This document shows positions 37,627-46,405 of a DNA stretch of 57,909 bases, piece after piece (the stretch's first letter is position 1; the number at the start of each line of letters is the position of its first letter). A model generated the notes under the pieces. It saw only the letters and a program-made list of their open reading frames with translations, was not told where the DNA came from and made no database searches. Made by a program: the position numbers and the translations under genes. Source of the DNA: Maricaulis alexandrii (GTDB lineage: Bacteria > Pseudomonadota > Alphaproteobacteria > Caulobacterales > Maricaulaceae); assembly GCF_005871165.1 (NCBI RefSeq), contig NZ_SWKP01000012.1, positions 1 through 57,909 of the forward strand, given 5' to 3'.

Positions 37627-38340
37627 TCAGGCCGCACTGTCCGGAGACGGCGCCTCGACCCGTCGGGTCTCCCCGAAAATCTCCGTGAAGGCCAAGTGCA
37701 GGGCCGTGTCGAAATCGGCCATGGACACATCCAGACCCAGGTCCTGCAGCGAGGTCACCCCATAGCGCGGATCAGAGATGCCGCAGGGCGTGATACCGCC
37801 GAAATGGGACAGGTCGGGCGCCACATTGAAGGCAATGCCGTGGAAGGACACCCAGCGGCGCAGACGCACGCCGATGGCGGCGATCTTGTCCTCACGCTCT
37901 TGGCCGCGATCCACCCAGACGCCGACCCGGCCCTCGCGCGGACCGGCGACGACATCGAACTGGGCGGCCGTGCCGATCAGCCATTTTTCCAGCGACTGGA
38001 TGAAGGCGCGCACATCGCGGCCGCGGCGGGTCAGGTCGAGCATGACATAGGCCACGCGCTGGCCCGGCCCATGATAGGTGTATTCGCCGCCGCGCCCGGT
38101 CTCGTAGACGGGAAACCGGTCCGGCATGAGCAGATCATCCGGCTTGGCGCTGGTCCCGGCCGTGTAGAGCGGCGCGTGTTCGAGCAGCCAGACCAGCTCA
38201 TTGGCGGTGCCATCGGCGATTCGCGCCGCGCGCGCTTCCATGAAAGCGACCGCTTCGGGGTAGGGGACGAAACCGTCGGAGACGGCCCAGTCGACATTCG
38301 GGTGCGCGGTCTGCGGGGTTTGATCAGCCTGTAATGTCAT
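37627..38340 (-). CDS. lipB: Lipoyl(octanoyl) transferase LipB
   Basis: Moves octanoyl from ACP to lipoate-dependent enzymes; first step of lipoylation. The 237 residues include [38 protein letters not shown] with Lys152, and [17 protein letters not shown] with Cys186, the two catalytic residues of the family. ATG 38340 is preceded by AGAAGG. LipA is not nearby. A divergent start shared with the FliN-domain gene leaves an 82-base gap. Confidence 0.95.
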   Translation of the reverse strand: MTLQADQTPQTAHPNVDWAVSDGFVPYPEAVAFMEARAARIADGTANELVWLLEHAPLYTAGTSAKPDDLLMPDRFPVYETGRGGEYTYHGPGQRVAYVMLDLTRRGRDVRAFIQSLEKWLIGTAAQFDVVAGPREGRVGVWVDRGQEREDKIAAIGVRLRRWVSFHGIAFNVAPDLSHFGGITPCGISDPRYGVTSLQDLGLDVSMADFDTALHLAFTEIFGETRRVEAPSPDSAA

Positions 38341-38422
38341 ATCGGGCCTTCTTAACCCTGCGGAAACCGAATGGGACAAACATCATGTCCGAGCCCACGA
38401 ATCGCAAGTCAGGAGCGCTCCC

Positions 38423-38671
38423 TTGTCACAGGTCGGATCTGTCGATGTCGAAATATCGGTCCTTTTGGGGCGGTCCAAGATGCCGATTCAGCAATTCCTG
38501 CGCATGGGACGCGGGGCCGTCATCCCGCTGGACAGCGGTGAGGACGACCAGGTGTGGATTCTGGCCAATAATCATCCCATCGCGCGTGGCGATGTCGTGA
38601 TCCAGGGCGACCGCATTGCCGTGTCCATCACAGGACCCGCCGACTCCAACGAGTTCTTCGCTGCTGCATAA
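38423..38671 (+). CDS. Orphan FliN/SpoA-domain protein with TTG start
   Basis: The 82 residues cover a single SpoA/FliN C-terminal domain: SVDVEISVLLGRSKMPIQQF, LRMGRGAVIPLDSGEDDQV and ILANNHPIARGDVVIQGDRI. FliN is part of the flagellar switch C ring. The start codon TTG follows AGGAG at 7 bases; a nearby ATG at 38385 is out of frame. No other flagellar gene is in the window, so it may be FliN placed outside its operon or a related export protein. Confidence 0.82.
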   Translation: MSQVGSVDVEISVLLGRSKMPIQQFLRMGRGAVIPLDSGEDDQVWILANNHPIARGDVVIQGDRIAVSITGPADSNEFFAAA

Positions 38672-38734
38672 AGGGTTGCAGAACACTCTTCACAAGGGGC
38701 GGGGATGTTGCTATCTCCCGCGCCTCCATGACGT

Positions 38735-38821
38735 GCGGTCGTGGCGGAATTGGTAGACGCGCAGCGTTGAGGTCGCTGTGGGGTAAAACCCGTGGAAGTT
38801 CGAGTCTTCTCGACCGCACCA
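38735..38821 (+). tRNA. tRNA-Leu (anticodon GAG)
   Basis: Class II tRNA. Acceptor stem GCGGTCG/CGACCGC, anticodon stem CAGCG/CGCTG with loop TTGAGGT (anticodon GAG), a long variable arm, T loop TTCGAGT, and an encoded CCA end. It reads CUC and CUU leucine codons. The same-strand repeat begins four bases after CCA. Confidence 0.97.
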
Positions 38822-38825
38822 TTTT

Positions 38826-38925
38826 GGATCTCCCGACAATTTGCTTCGCAAATGTCTCCGATGGGGCGGCCCATCAGGCGCCGGCGCGCGGTCGCGCTTG
38901 CGGGCCTGTGGCCCGGGATTTTCAG
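38826..38925 (+). repeat. Gene-end repeat, family 3, copy A
   Basis: Opens GGATCTCCCGACAATTTGC, forms hairpin TTTGCTTCGCAAA, then GATGGGGCGGCCCATC and a GC-rich tail with GCGGGCCTGTGGCCCG. Copy B at 38966-39025 (same strand) repeats the first 58 bases with four changes; copy C at 48385-48478 (opposite strand) matches nearly the full length. This copy starts right after the tRNA 3' end. Confidence 0.85.
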
Positions 38926-38965
38926 ATGTTCCCGCTTCGCTCGACCCGAGTCTGACGCAGCTGGT

Positions 38966-39025
38966 GGATCTCCCGACAATTGGCTTCGCAAATGTCTCCG
39001 ATGGGGCGGCCCGTCAGGGGCCGGT
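38966..39025 (+). repeat. Gene-end repeat, family 3, copy B
   Basis: Shorter copy, 140 bases downstream of copy A, with GGATCTCCCGACAATTGGC and CGATGGGGCGGCCCGTCAGG. It then joins a separate hairpin, CCGGTCCTGCGGGGCAGGACCGG, before the stop codon of the minus-strand membrane gene. Between A and B lie about 40 unexplained bases. Confidence 0.85.
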
Positions 39026-39052
39026 CCTGCGGGGCAGGACCGGCGTGTCCGT

Positions 39053-40000
39053 CTATTCGGCGGTCACGGGTTCCGGTGCCGGTGTCTGGCCTCGCAGCGG
39101 ATCGATGACGACCCGGCGATAGGCGGCCGAAACGATGCTGATGGCGACCAGCGTAGAGGCGGTCGTGATCAGGATGATCGGCAATTCCACCAGGACGAAT
39201 TCCCACAGGAAGGCCGGGTCATCGGCCTGCAGCGTCCAGTCCGACGTGCTGACTGGCAGGTTCAGCGTGCTGCGAACCATCTCCAGGCCGACCATGACCG
39301 CGACGGTCAGGACGGCCATGATCAGGAAATTGCTCCACAGGGCGCCCGCCAGGGCAAAGCCCAGCCGGTGGGTTTCACGCGCAGCCGTGCCGAACCAGGA
39401 CTTGCGCCCCAGTGCGGCGGCCGGGAAGGCGAAGCTGAGCCGAGTCATCACTAGGGAAATGACGGCCAGCCCCAGGCCCAGGAGAAAGCCGAACCCGATA
39501 TCGAACAGGGTGGTCGGCGCGCCGGCATTCAGGATCAGCGCATTGAAGAAGGCGTAGGGCAGGAACAGCAGGCACAGCAGCGCGACGAGAATCACCCCGC
39601 CCAGAACCCCGCGGACCAGAACGGCAAAGAAGCCGCGGTCCGGCAGGTTGAACCCGGTTTCCTGGAAGGGTTTTTCCAGCAGGAAACGGTGTCCCAGGAA
39701 AATCACGCCGCTGCCGGTGAGCAGATCCATGATGCCGAGCGGAATGCCGGTCAGCAGGGTGACGGCCGTGGACAGGGTGTAGAGAAAGGAAATCGCCAGA
39801 AAGAGCGCCAGAATGCGTCCGGCATTGACCCGCAGGCCGGTCAGCCCCTCCATCAGGAGGCTGCCGCTGTAGAGCCGGGTCCCGTCCTCCATCCGGCTGA
39901 CACCGCTCAGCCCGCAGACCAGAAGGATGAGCACGCCGACCAACAGGCCGCCCACGCCGCCCAGTGCGAGCGGAATATATTGTTCAAAACCCGAATTCAC
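39053..40000 (-). CDS. Hypothetical polytopic membrane protein
   Basis: The product has 315 residues and six or more helices, for instance IPLALGGVGGLLVGVLILLV, ILALFLAISFLYTLSTAVTL, VLVRGVLGGVILVALLCLLF and FLIMAVLTVAVMVGLEMV. Its organisation resembles GPDPase-like or DUF-type membrane domains, but no family is claimed. GTG 40000 after GGGGGA is the preferred start. It is divergent from mgtE. Confidence 0.72.
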   Translation of the reverse strand: MNSGFEQYIPLALGGVGGLLVGVLILLVCGLSGVSRMEDGTRLYSGSLLMEGLTGLRVNAGRILALFLAISFLYTLSTAVTLLTGIPLGIMDLLTGSGVIFLGHRFLLEKPFQETGFNLPDRGFFAVLVRGVLGGVILVALLCLLFLPYAFFNALILNAGAPTTLFDIGFGFLLGLGLAVISLVMTRLSFAFPAAALGRKSWFGTAARETHRLGFALAGALWSNFLIMAVLTVAVMVGLEMVRSTLNLPVSTSDWTLQADDPAFLWEFVLVELPIILITTASTLVAISIVSAAYRRVVIDPLRGQTPAPEPVTAE

Positions 40001-40226
40001 GACACGTCCCCCAAGGAAATTCCCGTGGCAACCCAAGATTATCCCGGGGCCGGGGTCAATGTGTTTGCGAGCCGGGGCGCTGTCATTGGCGGGGGCGGAG
40101 CGGTCAAACGCTGAAAAGACGCGTTTCCACCTGAAATTTGTCGCGTTTGGACCTGATACCGCACTCGATTTTGTGTGGCGCGAGCCCTAGTCTGGGCCAC
40201 AGATTCAGCCAGCCGGGGAGGGAGAT

Positions 40227-41618
40227 ATGAGCGAAGCCGCTTTGGAAGACGATCTCCTGGTTGATTCCCCGGCCCGGGCGGACACCGACCCGGAGTTTGT
40301 CGGCAATCTGCGCCAGGCCATCAATGACCAGGATGCCGAACTGATCCGGCGCATGCTGGCCCCGCTGCACGAGGCGGACATTGCCGACGTGCTCGAGCAA
40401 TTGACGGCCGGCCAGCAGGAAGTCCTCGCCACCATCACGCCGGATATCTACACCGGTGAAGTCCTGGCCGAGATGGAGCCGGACTCGCGCGAAGTCGCGA
40501 TGTCCTATCTGGACACGTCCCATCTGGCCGCGGCGATCCAGGAACTGGACTCCGATGACGCCACCGAAGTGGTCGAGGAGCTCGACGACGAGACGCGGGC
40601 CGCCGTGCTCGCGGAGATTTCCGAGATTGACCGCCAGGCGGTCGAGCAGAGCCTGGCCTTCGAGGACGAGACGGCCGGCCGTCTCATGCAGCGTGAATTC
40701 GTGGCGGCGCCGGAATTCTGGACCGTCGGCCACGCGCTGGACCATATGCGCGCCACGGACGAGGAATTGCCGGACAAGTTTCACGATCTTTTCGTGATCG
40801 ATACCGGTTTCCGGCCGGTCGGCGAGATTCCGGTCTGCCGCCTCCTGTCGGCCAAGCGCGATGTTGCCCTGTCGGACCTGATGGAAACGCCGCGCATTCT
40901 GGTCGATCCGGAAACCGATCAGGAAGAGGTCGCCTACCTGTTCCAGAAATACCACCTCGTCTCGGCCCCGGTGGTCGATACGGCCGGGCGCCTGACCGGC
41001 ATGCTGACACTGGACGATATCGTCCACGTCATCCAGGACGAGAACAAGGAAGACCTTCTGGCCCTGGCCGGCGTGAATGATGCCGGCCTGGCCGATACGG
41101 TGTGGAGTTCGGTGCGCTCGCGGGCGCCCTGGCTGCTGGTCAATCTGTTCACGGCCATCCTCGCCTCCGGCGTGATTGCCCTGTTCGAGGGGGCGATCGC
41201 CCAGGTCGTGGCGCTGGCCGTGCTGATGCCGATCGTGGCGTCCATGGGCGGCAATGCGGGCACCCAGTCCCTGGCCGTGGCCGTGCGGGCGATCGCCGAA
41301 CGCGATCTGACGGCCGCCAACACGATGCGTGTGGTCGGCCGCGAACTGGCGACGGGGGCCTTCAACGGGCTGATCTTTGCCGTCGTGATGGGGCTGGTGA
41401 CCCTGGTCTGGTTCCAGGATTTCGAACTGGCGGGCGTCATCGCCATCGCCATGGTGGTCAATCTGGCCTGTGCCGGCCTGTCGGGTATTCTGGTGCCTCT
41501 GGGCCTGGTCCGGGCGGGGGCCGACCCGGCCGTGGCCTCCTCGGTCTTCGTGACCACGGTGACCGATGTGGTGGGCTTCCTGGCCTTCCTGGGACTGGCG
41601 ACGCTGGTTCTGTTATGA
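40227..41618 (+). CDS. mgtE: Magnesium transporter MgtE
   Basis: Mg2+ channel of the inner membrane gated by intracellular Mg2+. The 463 residues have the N domain (about 25-150, superhelix with LHEADIADVLEQL), two CBS domains (to about 285, LFVIDTGFRPVGEIPV and GMLTLDDIVHVIQ), and five helices with the conserved VLMPIVASMGGNAGTQSL and DVVGFLAFLGLATLVL. GGGAGGGAGAT precedes the ATG. No recognisable M-box riboswitch is in the upstream 190 bases. Confidence 0.95.
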   Translation: MSEAALEDDLLVDSPARADTDPEFVGNLRQAINDQDAELIRRMLAPLHEADIADVLEQLTAGQQEVLATITPDIYTGEVLAEMEPDSREVAMSYLDTSHLAAAIQELDSDDATEVVEELDDETRAAVLAEISEIDRQAVEQSLAFEDETAGRLMQREFVAAPEFWTVGHALDHMRATDEELPDKFHDLFVIDTGFRPVGEIPVCRLLSAKRDVALSDLMETPRILVDPETDQEEVAYLFQKYHLVSAPVVDTAGRLTGMLTLDDIVHVIQDENKEDLLALAGVNDAGLADTVWSSVRSRAPWLLVNLFTAILASGVIALFEGAIAQVVALAVLMPIVASMGGNAGTQSLAVAVRAIAERDLTAANTMRVVGRELATGAFNGLIFAVVMGLVTLVWFQDFELAGVIAIAMVVNLACAGLSGILVPLGLVRAGADPAVASSVFVTTVTDVVGFLAFLGLATLVLL

Positions 41619-41666
41619 TGGTATGCATCCCGCATGGGGTGCGTAAGCAAGCAACAGGGTGGTTTC

Positions 41667-42614
41667 GTGCGTAATTGGATCCTACCGGTGATCATGTCCG
41701 TCATGGTCCTGGCCCCGGCCGGGGCCCAGGGACGTTGGGAAACGGCTGCGCGCCTGGATGCGCCGCGCGCCGGTCTGGCGGTGGTCGTTCATGAGGGCCG
41801 TGTCTACGCCGCTGGCGGGTCCGGCCTGACCACGCCGCGCAATGAATTCGAGAGCTATGATCCGGCCTATGACCGCTGGTTCCCGGAAAACCCGCTGCCG
41901 CGCGGGCTGGAACAGTTCGGCATGGCCAGCCTGGACGGGCGGATCTATGCCACGGGCGGGTATGCGCCGGACGAGAATGGCCTGGTCGGGCCCAGCGCCG
42001 CCATGTGGTCCTGGTCGACGGACACCTATGTCTGGCAGAGCGAAGTGGCCATGCCGGGCTCGCGGGCCGATTTCGCCCTCGTGCCGCTGGACGGCCAGCT
42101 CTACGCTATTGGCGGGCTGGTCGATGACCAGACCGGCTATATGTTCGATCCGGAGAGCCGCGAATGGTCCCGCCTCGACCTCCCGGCCGGTGTGACCCGC
42201 CGGGCCGCCGCCACACTGGTGGTCGATGGCCGTATCCATGTCATTGGCGGGATTGCCGGCGAGACCGTGTCGGACCGTCATGACATTTTTGACCCGGAAA
42301 CCGGCAGCTGGAGTGAAGGCCCGGCCCTGCCGGCCGCGCGTTCGGGCAGTGCCGTCGCCCTCTATCAGGGCCGGGTGCATCTGTTCGGCGGCCAGTCCTC
42401 GGACGGACGGACCACGCTGCAAACGCATATCTCCTGGGCGCCGGGTGACACGGTGTGGACAGAGGATGCCGATCTGCCGGCTCCGCGCACCGGCGCCGAG
42501 GCGGTCGTTCTGGAACGGGGCATTTTCCTGATCGGCGGCGGATCGGGCGGCGGCTTCTTCGCCCCCTTCACCGCACTGGATGCGACCGATGTGTTTCTTG
42601 ACGACGCCAGCTGA
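41667..42614 (+). CDS. Secreted Kelch-repeat protein
   Basis: The 315 residues include a signal peptide (RNWILPVIMSVMVLAPAGA) and a six-bladed Kelch propeller, with repeats at GRVYAAGG, GRIYATGG, GQLYAIGG, GRIHVIGG, GRVHLFGG and RGIFLIGG. Such proteins bind sugars or proteins in the envelope; the ligand is unknown. The GTG start follows AGGGTGG; ATG 41634 is an alternative, but its N-terminus is less signal-like. It starts 48 bases after mgtE. Confidence 0.8.
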   Translation: MRNWILPVIMSVMVLAPAGAQGRWETAARLDAPRAGLAVVVHEGRVYAAGGSGLTTPRNEFESYDPAYDRWFPENPLPRGLEQFGMASLDGRIYATGGYAPDENGLVGPSAAMWSWSTDTYVWQSEVAMPGSRADFALVPLDGQLYAIGGLVDDQTGYMFDPESREWSRLDLPAGVTRRAAATLVVDGRIHVIGGIAGETVSDRHDIFDPETGSWSEGPALPAARSGSAVALYQGRVHLFGGQSSDGRTTLQTHISWAPGDTVWTEDADLPAPRTGAEAVVLERGIFLIGGGSGGGFFAPFTALDATDVFLDDAS

Positions 42615-42680
42615 GCACCCGGTGCCGGGCTTGCAGGGCAGCACGGGAACAAGCTGTGCGATGTCCCGAAACGGAACACG

Positions 42681-44585
42681 ATGAAACCGCGACTGAAATC
42701 CTCTCCGGCCGCCCGCGACCTGATCAAGCGGTTCGAGCCCTTCCGCCAGACGGCCGAGCGCGGCGATGATGGTCGCTGGGTTGTCGGTTATGGCCACCGT
42801 GCCGCAGCGCGTGCGGGTATCAAGGTGTCCGAGGAGGAGGCATCCCTCCTGCTGATCTATGATGTGATGCAGGCGGAAGAGGCGATTGATGACACGCTCT
42901 CCACGCCGATCTCGCGCGGCCAGCGCGACGCGCTGATTTCCTTCGTCCATGATATCGGCCTGAATGCCTTCAAGGGCTCCGATGTCGCGCGCTATCTGTT
43001 CGAGGGACGTCTGGAAGCCGCCGGTGAGGCCCTGGCGGCCCATGGTGACGGCACCAGTGCGCGCCGTGAGGCCGAGAGCACGCTCTTCCTCGATGCGCTG
43101 CAGCCCGTGCCGGCCAAGTCGCAACCGGTTGAACTGGTGATCAAGGTCGAGCATCCCAATGAGGAGCGGGTGCTGGAAGGCGCCGTGTCCGGCGGACCGC
43201 CGCCGGCTCCGGTCGAGGATTTCGCGCCGCCGCCACCGCCCATGCCGGACCGCCGTATCACCAGCCGCCGCGAAGCCGAGGCGGAGATCGCCCGCATTCT
43301 GGCCACGGTCGAAGCCATGCCGCTGGAAGAGCGCGAGGCAATGGCGGCCGAGGATGCGGTGGATTCCATCGAGGCGGCCCTGTCAGAACGCCGGGATGAC
43401 CCGATCGAGGGTGAGTATCACGCTGTCGAGGCTGAGCCGGAAACCCCGGAACCGGTCGAGGAAGAGCCGGCTGCTGAACAGAGCGCAGAACAGCCGGATG
43501 TCGAGCCGGAAACAGAGACCGAGCCTGAGCCCGAAGCCTCCGTTGAAGCGGATGTGCTGGCCCGGGTGGCCGAAGCCATCGACGCTGAATTGCCCGCGCA
43601 GCAGGAGGCCGACGCACCGGCCCCCGTCGCAGCCGAGCCTGTCGAAGCGACTGAAGCTGAACCGCTGCCGGAAGGGACGCGGCTGGGCTTTGACTATGTG
43701 AAGAATGCGCCCGTGCGCCGCCGTCCGGCGCCGCGCCCGGTCGCAACGCCCGATCCGGAACCGGTCACCGAACCGGTTGAGGACGCCGCATCCGAACCGG
43801 TCCAGGAATATGTGCTGGACCTGCCGGCCGGAACGCCGTTGGGTTATGCCTTCACGGCCGTCCTGCCGGGCCGTTTCCGTCCGCAAGCGGGCGCGCAGAA
43901 ACCGCAACAGAACCTGGCGCGCGCCGGGCGGTCTTCCGTCCAGTCGGCCGGACTCGTGCCGGTCGCGCCGCAAGCCGTCGCGCCCCTGGCCGCCGACACG
44001 GACCCGTCCGAACCGGATATGACGCCGGAAGCCGAAGCACCGGTCGAACCGGTCCGGGAGGCCGCGCCGGACCCCGTCGAGGCTGAAGATGCCCATACCG
44101 CGCCGGTGACCGAGATCGTCGAGCGCGCCGTGTCCGTGGCCGGTGATGACACACCGCCGCCCCACCCGTCCGACCATCCGGCCGAAAGCGCCGGGTCTGT
44201 CGGCGAAGTGATGGGTGAGACGCGGAACATGTCGGCCAAACCGGCCCTGACCGGTCCGGACCATGATCCGCTGATGGAAGATGATGACCCGCTGCTGGAA
44301 GAGGATTTCTCGCCGCAGGATCTCGCCTCCGATGTGCCGCCGAGCCAGGAAAAGCCGCTGCGCCGTCCCGATGACGGGATCTGGGGATTCCTCTCCATTT
44401 TCGTCGCGGGCTGTGTCGTCGCAGGCTATGGCCTGGCCGTCACCCGCGGCGATTGGGGCTGGATGCTGAGCGAGCGGAATCTGACGATTGATGGCTGGGC
44501 CACGATCGGCGGGGTCTTTCTCATGCTGGCCTCTGCGTGGCCGATGGTCTCGGCAATCGTTGGAAGGTTGAAAGGAAATCGCTGA
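42681..44585 (+). CDS. spmX: SpmX-like polar developmental regulator (muramidase domain, acidic linker, two helices)
   Basis: In Caulobacter SpmX localises and activates the kinase DivJ at the stalked pole. Here residues 8-145 form a GH24 phage-lysozyme-like domain: DLIKRFEPFRQTAERGDDGR with catalytic Glu19, WVVGYGH, and QRDALISFVHDIGLNAFKGS. Residues 150-560 are a Pro/Glu-rich, repetitive, highly acidic linker, and 566-630 hold two helices (GIWGFLSIFVAGCVVAGYGL and WATIGGVFLMLASAWPMVSA). Overall order matches SpmX, but at 634 residues it exceeds the Caulobacter protein (about 430) through a longer linker. No DivJ gene is in the window. ACGGAAC precedes the ATG. Confidence 0.85.
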   Translation: MKPRLKSSPAARDLIKRFEPFRQTAERGDDGRWVVGYGHRAAARAGIKVSEEEASLLLIYDVMQAEEAIDDTLSTPISRGQRDALISFVHDIGLNAFKGSDVARYLFEGRLEAAGEALAAHGDGTSARREAESTLFLDALQPVPAKSQPVELVIKVEHPNEERVLEGAVSGGPPPAPVEDFAPPPPPMPDRRITSRREAEAEIARILATVEAMPLEEREAMAAEDAVDSIEAALSERRDDPIEGEYHAVEAEPETPEPVEEEPAAEQSAEQPDVEPETETEPEPEASVEADVLARVAEAIDAELPAQQEADAPAPVAAEPVEATEAEPLPEGTRLGFDYVKNAPVRRRPAPRPVATPDPEPVTEPVEDAASEPVQEYVLDLPAGTPLGYAFTAVLPGRFRPQAGAQKPQQNLARAGRSSVQSAGLVPVAPQAVAPLAADTDPSEPDMTPEAEAPVEPVREAAPDPVEAEDAHTAPVTEIVERAVSVAGDDTPPPHPSDHPAESAGSVGEVMGETRNMSAKPALTGPDHDPLMEDDDPLLEEDFSPQDLASDVPPSQEKPLRRPDDGIWGFLSIFVAGCVVAGYGLAVTRGDWGWMLSERNLTIDGWATIGGVFLMLASAWPMVSAIVGRLKGNR

Positions 44586-44634
44586 AAACCTGCCAGATAG
44601 TGGCAAGGTATTTCAAAGGTTTCAGGCTTTCATC

Positions 44635-44662
44635 TTGACCGGATCGGCGCGCGTGATACATC
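44635..44662 (+). promoter_or_regulatory. Weak candidate promoter for the leucine pathway gene
   Basis: TTGACC and TACATC are 16 bases apart just before the isovaleryl-CoA dehydrogenase start at 44670. The second element is a poor -10 match and the leader would be very short, so this is tentative. Confidence 0.25.
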
Positions 44663-44669
44663 GCGCTCC

Positions 44670-45842
44670 ATGATTTCGAACCAATACCCCACGCTTGATT
44701 TCCACCTCGGTGACACGGCGGACATGATCCGTGACACCGTCCGTTCCTTTGCTGCTGACGAGATCGCGCCGCGTGCGGCCGAGATCGACCAGAGCGACGT
44801 CTTCCCCGCCGATTTGTGGCGCAAGATGGGCGATCTGGGCCTGCTCGGCATCACCGTCGAGGAAGAGCAGGGCGGCTCCGGTCTGGGCTATCTGGAACAT
44901 GTCGTGGCGATGGAAGAGATTTCCCGCGCCTCGGCCTCGGTCGGCCTGTCCTATGGCGCCCACTCCAATCTCTGCGTCAACCAGCTACGCCGTTGGGGCA
45001 GCGAAGAGCAGCGCGCCCGCTATCTGCCCAAACTGATCTCCGGCGAGCATGTCGGGGCCCTGGCCATGTCCGAACCGGGCGCCGGGTCCGATGTGGTTTC
45101 CATGCGCCTGAAGGCGGAAAAGCGCGGCGACCGCTATGTGCTCAACGGGTCCAAAATGTGGATCACGAATGCACCGGCGGCCGACACGCTGGTCGTCTAT
45201 GCCAAGACAGAGCCGGATGCCGGTTCGCGCGGTATCACAGCCTTCCTGATCGAGCGCGATTTCAAGGGTTTCTCCGTCGCCCAGAAGCTGGACAAGCTGG
45301 GCATGCGCGGCTCGGAGACCGGCGAGCTGGTCTTTGAAGACTGCGAAGTCCCCGAAGAGAATGTGATGGGTCCGCTCAATGGCGGGGTGGAAGTTCTGAT
45401 GTCGGGTCTCGACTATGAGCGCGCCGTCCTGTCTTCCGGCCCGGTCGGCATCATGCAGGCCTGCATGGATGTGGTGATGCCCTATATCCGCGAGCGCCAG
45501 CAATTCGGCCGTTCGATCGGCGAATTCCAGCTGGTCCAGGGCAAGCTGGCCGACATGTATGTGCGCATGAATGCCACGCGCGCCTATGTCTATGCGGTGG
45601 CCCAGGCCTGTGACCGCGGCGAGACCACGCGCAAGGATGCCGCGGGTGCCATTCTCTATGCCGCTGAAAACGCCACGCAAATGGCGCTGGACGCGATACA
45701 GCTCCTGGGCGGCAATGGCTATATCAACGAATACCCGACCGGCCGCCTCCTGCGTGACGCCAAACTCTACGAGATCGGTGCCGGCACGTCGGAAATCCGC
45801 CGCTGGCTGATTGGCCGCGAACTGTTCGGCGAAACGGCTTAA
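44670..45842 (+). CDS. Isovaleryl-CoA dehydrogenase
   Basis: FAD enzyme of leucine breakdown that oxidises isovaleryl-CoA to 3-methylcrotonyl-CoA. The 390 residues carry [33 protein letters not shown], and the IVD-type position of the catalytic Glu at 250 (GLDYERAV) rather than the MCAD-type C-terminal site, where [11 protein letters not shown] is found instead. [13 protein letters not shown] is also typical. The downstream MCC and hydratase genes support the assignment (liuA/ivd). Confidence 0.94.
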   Translation: MISNQYPTLDFHLGDTADMIRDTVRSFAADEIAPRAAEIDQSDVFPADLWRKMGDLGLLGITVEEEQGGSGLGYLEHVVAMEEISRASASVGLSYGAHSNLCVNQLRRWGSEEQRARYLPKLISGEHVGALAMSEPGAGSDVVSMRLKAEKRGDRYVLNGSKMWITNAPAADTLVVYAKTEPDAGSRGITAFLIERDFKGFSVAQKLDKLGMRGSETGELVFEDCEVPEENVMGPLNGGVEVLMSGLDYERAVLSSGPVGIMQACMDVVMPYIRERQQFGRSIGEFQLVQGKLADMYVRMNATRAYVYAVAQACDRGETTRKDAAGAILYAAENATQMALDAIQLLGGNGYINEYPTGRLLRDAKLYEIGAGTSEIRRWLIGRELFGETA

Positions 45843-45871
45843 GACTGGCCGTCACCGTGACACGGGATTAG

Positions 45872-45903
45872 GCTCCGGACAGACCCTCTGTCCGGAGCTT
45901 TTT
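45872..45903 (+). terminator. Rho-independent terminator directly before the LprI-like gene
   Basis: An 11-bp perfect stem GCTCCGGACAG/CTGTCCGGAGC with a 5-base loop leads into TTTTT. It lies 29 bases after the dehydrogenase stop. The stem's 3' arm holds the only ribosome binding site (GGAG) of the gene beginning at 45905. Confidence 0.9.
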
Positions 45904-45904
45904 C

Positions 45905-46405
45905 ATGCGTGCTGCCCTGGTTTTGATGTGTGGCCTCGCCTTTTCCGCCTGTGCCCAGGCGGCGCCGCCGGGCGGCGAAGCCAGCCGGTCCATGCCGCCG
46001 CTGTCGGCCTCTGACACGATCGAGCTCTGCCTGACCGCAGCCGACAATCGCGGTCAGGGCGAGGCGTGCATCCTGGAGTATGCGTCCAATTGCATCTCCC
46101 TGGCCGGAGACCTGCCGACAGCCGCCATTCGTGAGACCTGTTATGGCGAGGAGCGCGAGGCGTGGATGGCGCGTCAGGCCGCGAGCCTGGCCAGCCTGGT
46201 CGATGCCATGAGTGTCGAGCGGCGCGGTTTGCTGACGCAGAGCCAGGACGCCTGGTCCGCAGCCGTCCAGCGCGATTGCGATTTTGTTGCCAGCTTCTAC
46301 CCGCATGAGCCGGTCGCGCAGGCCCAGGGCGCCCAATGCCTTGCGGAACGTTCCGCGCACCGCGCCTTGCAGCTGCAGGCCTGGGACGAGGCTTATACCC
46401 GCTAA
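45905..46405 (+). CDS. LprI-like (DUF1311) secreted protein
   Basis: The 166 residues have a lipoprotein-like signal (RAALVLMCGLAFSAC; Cys at residue 16) and the LprI pattern WSAAVQRDCDFVAS followed by CLAERSAHRALQLQAW. LprI proteins are lysozyme inhibitors in Mycobacterium, so a muramidase-related role is possible, though unproven. Five cysteines suggest disulfides. Its ribosome binding site is inside a terminator stem (see findings). It ends convergent and 3 bases overlapping with the patatin gene. Confidence 0.75.
   Translation: MRAALVLMCGLAFSACAQAAPPGGEASRSMPPLSASDTIELCLTAADNRGQGEACILEYASNCISLAGDLPTAAIRETCYGEEREAWMARQAASLASLVDAMSVERRGLLTQSQDAWSAAVQRDCDFVASFYPHEPVAQAQGAQCLAERSAHRALQLQAWDEAYTR

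Noticed and set aside
38384-38600. ATG at 38385 as start of the FliN-domain gene
   Set aside because: It is in another frame; the FliN frame is served by TTG 38423 with AGGAG.
38822-39025. attL/attR pair of an integrated element at tRNA-Leu
   Set aside because: The repeat does not duplicate the tRNA 3' end, no integrase is present, and a third copy lies elsewhere.
40037-40226. Possible Mg2+ riboswitch (M-box or ykkC-like) before mgtE
   Set aside because: No recognisable conserved stems; only general GC-rich sequence.
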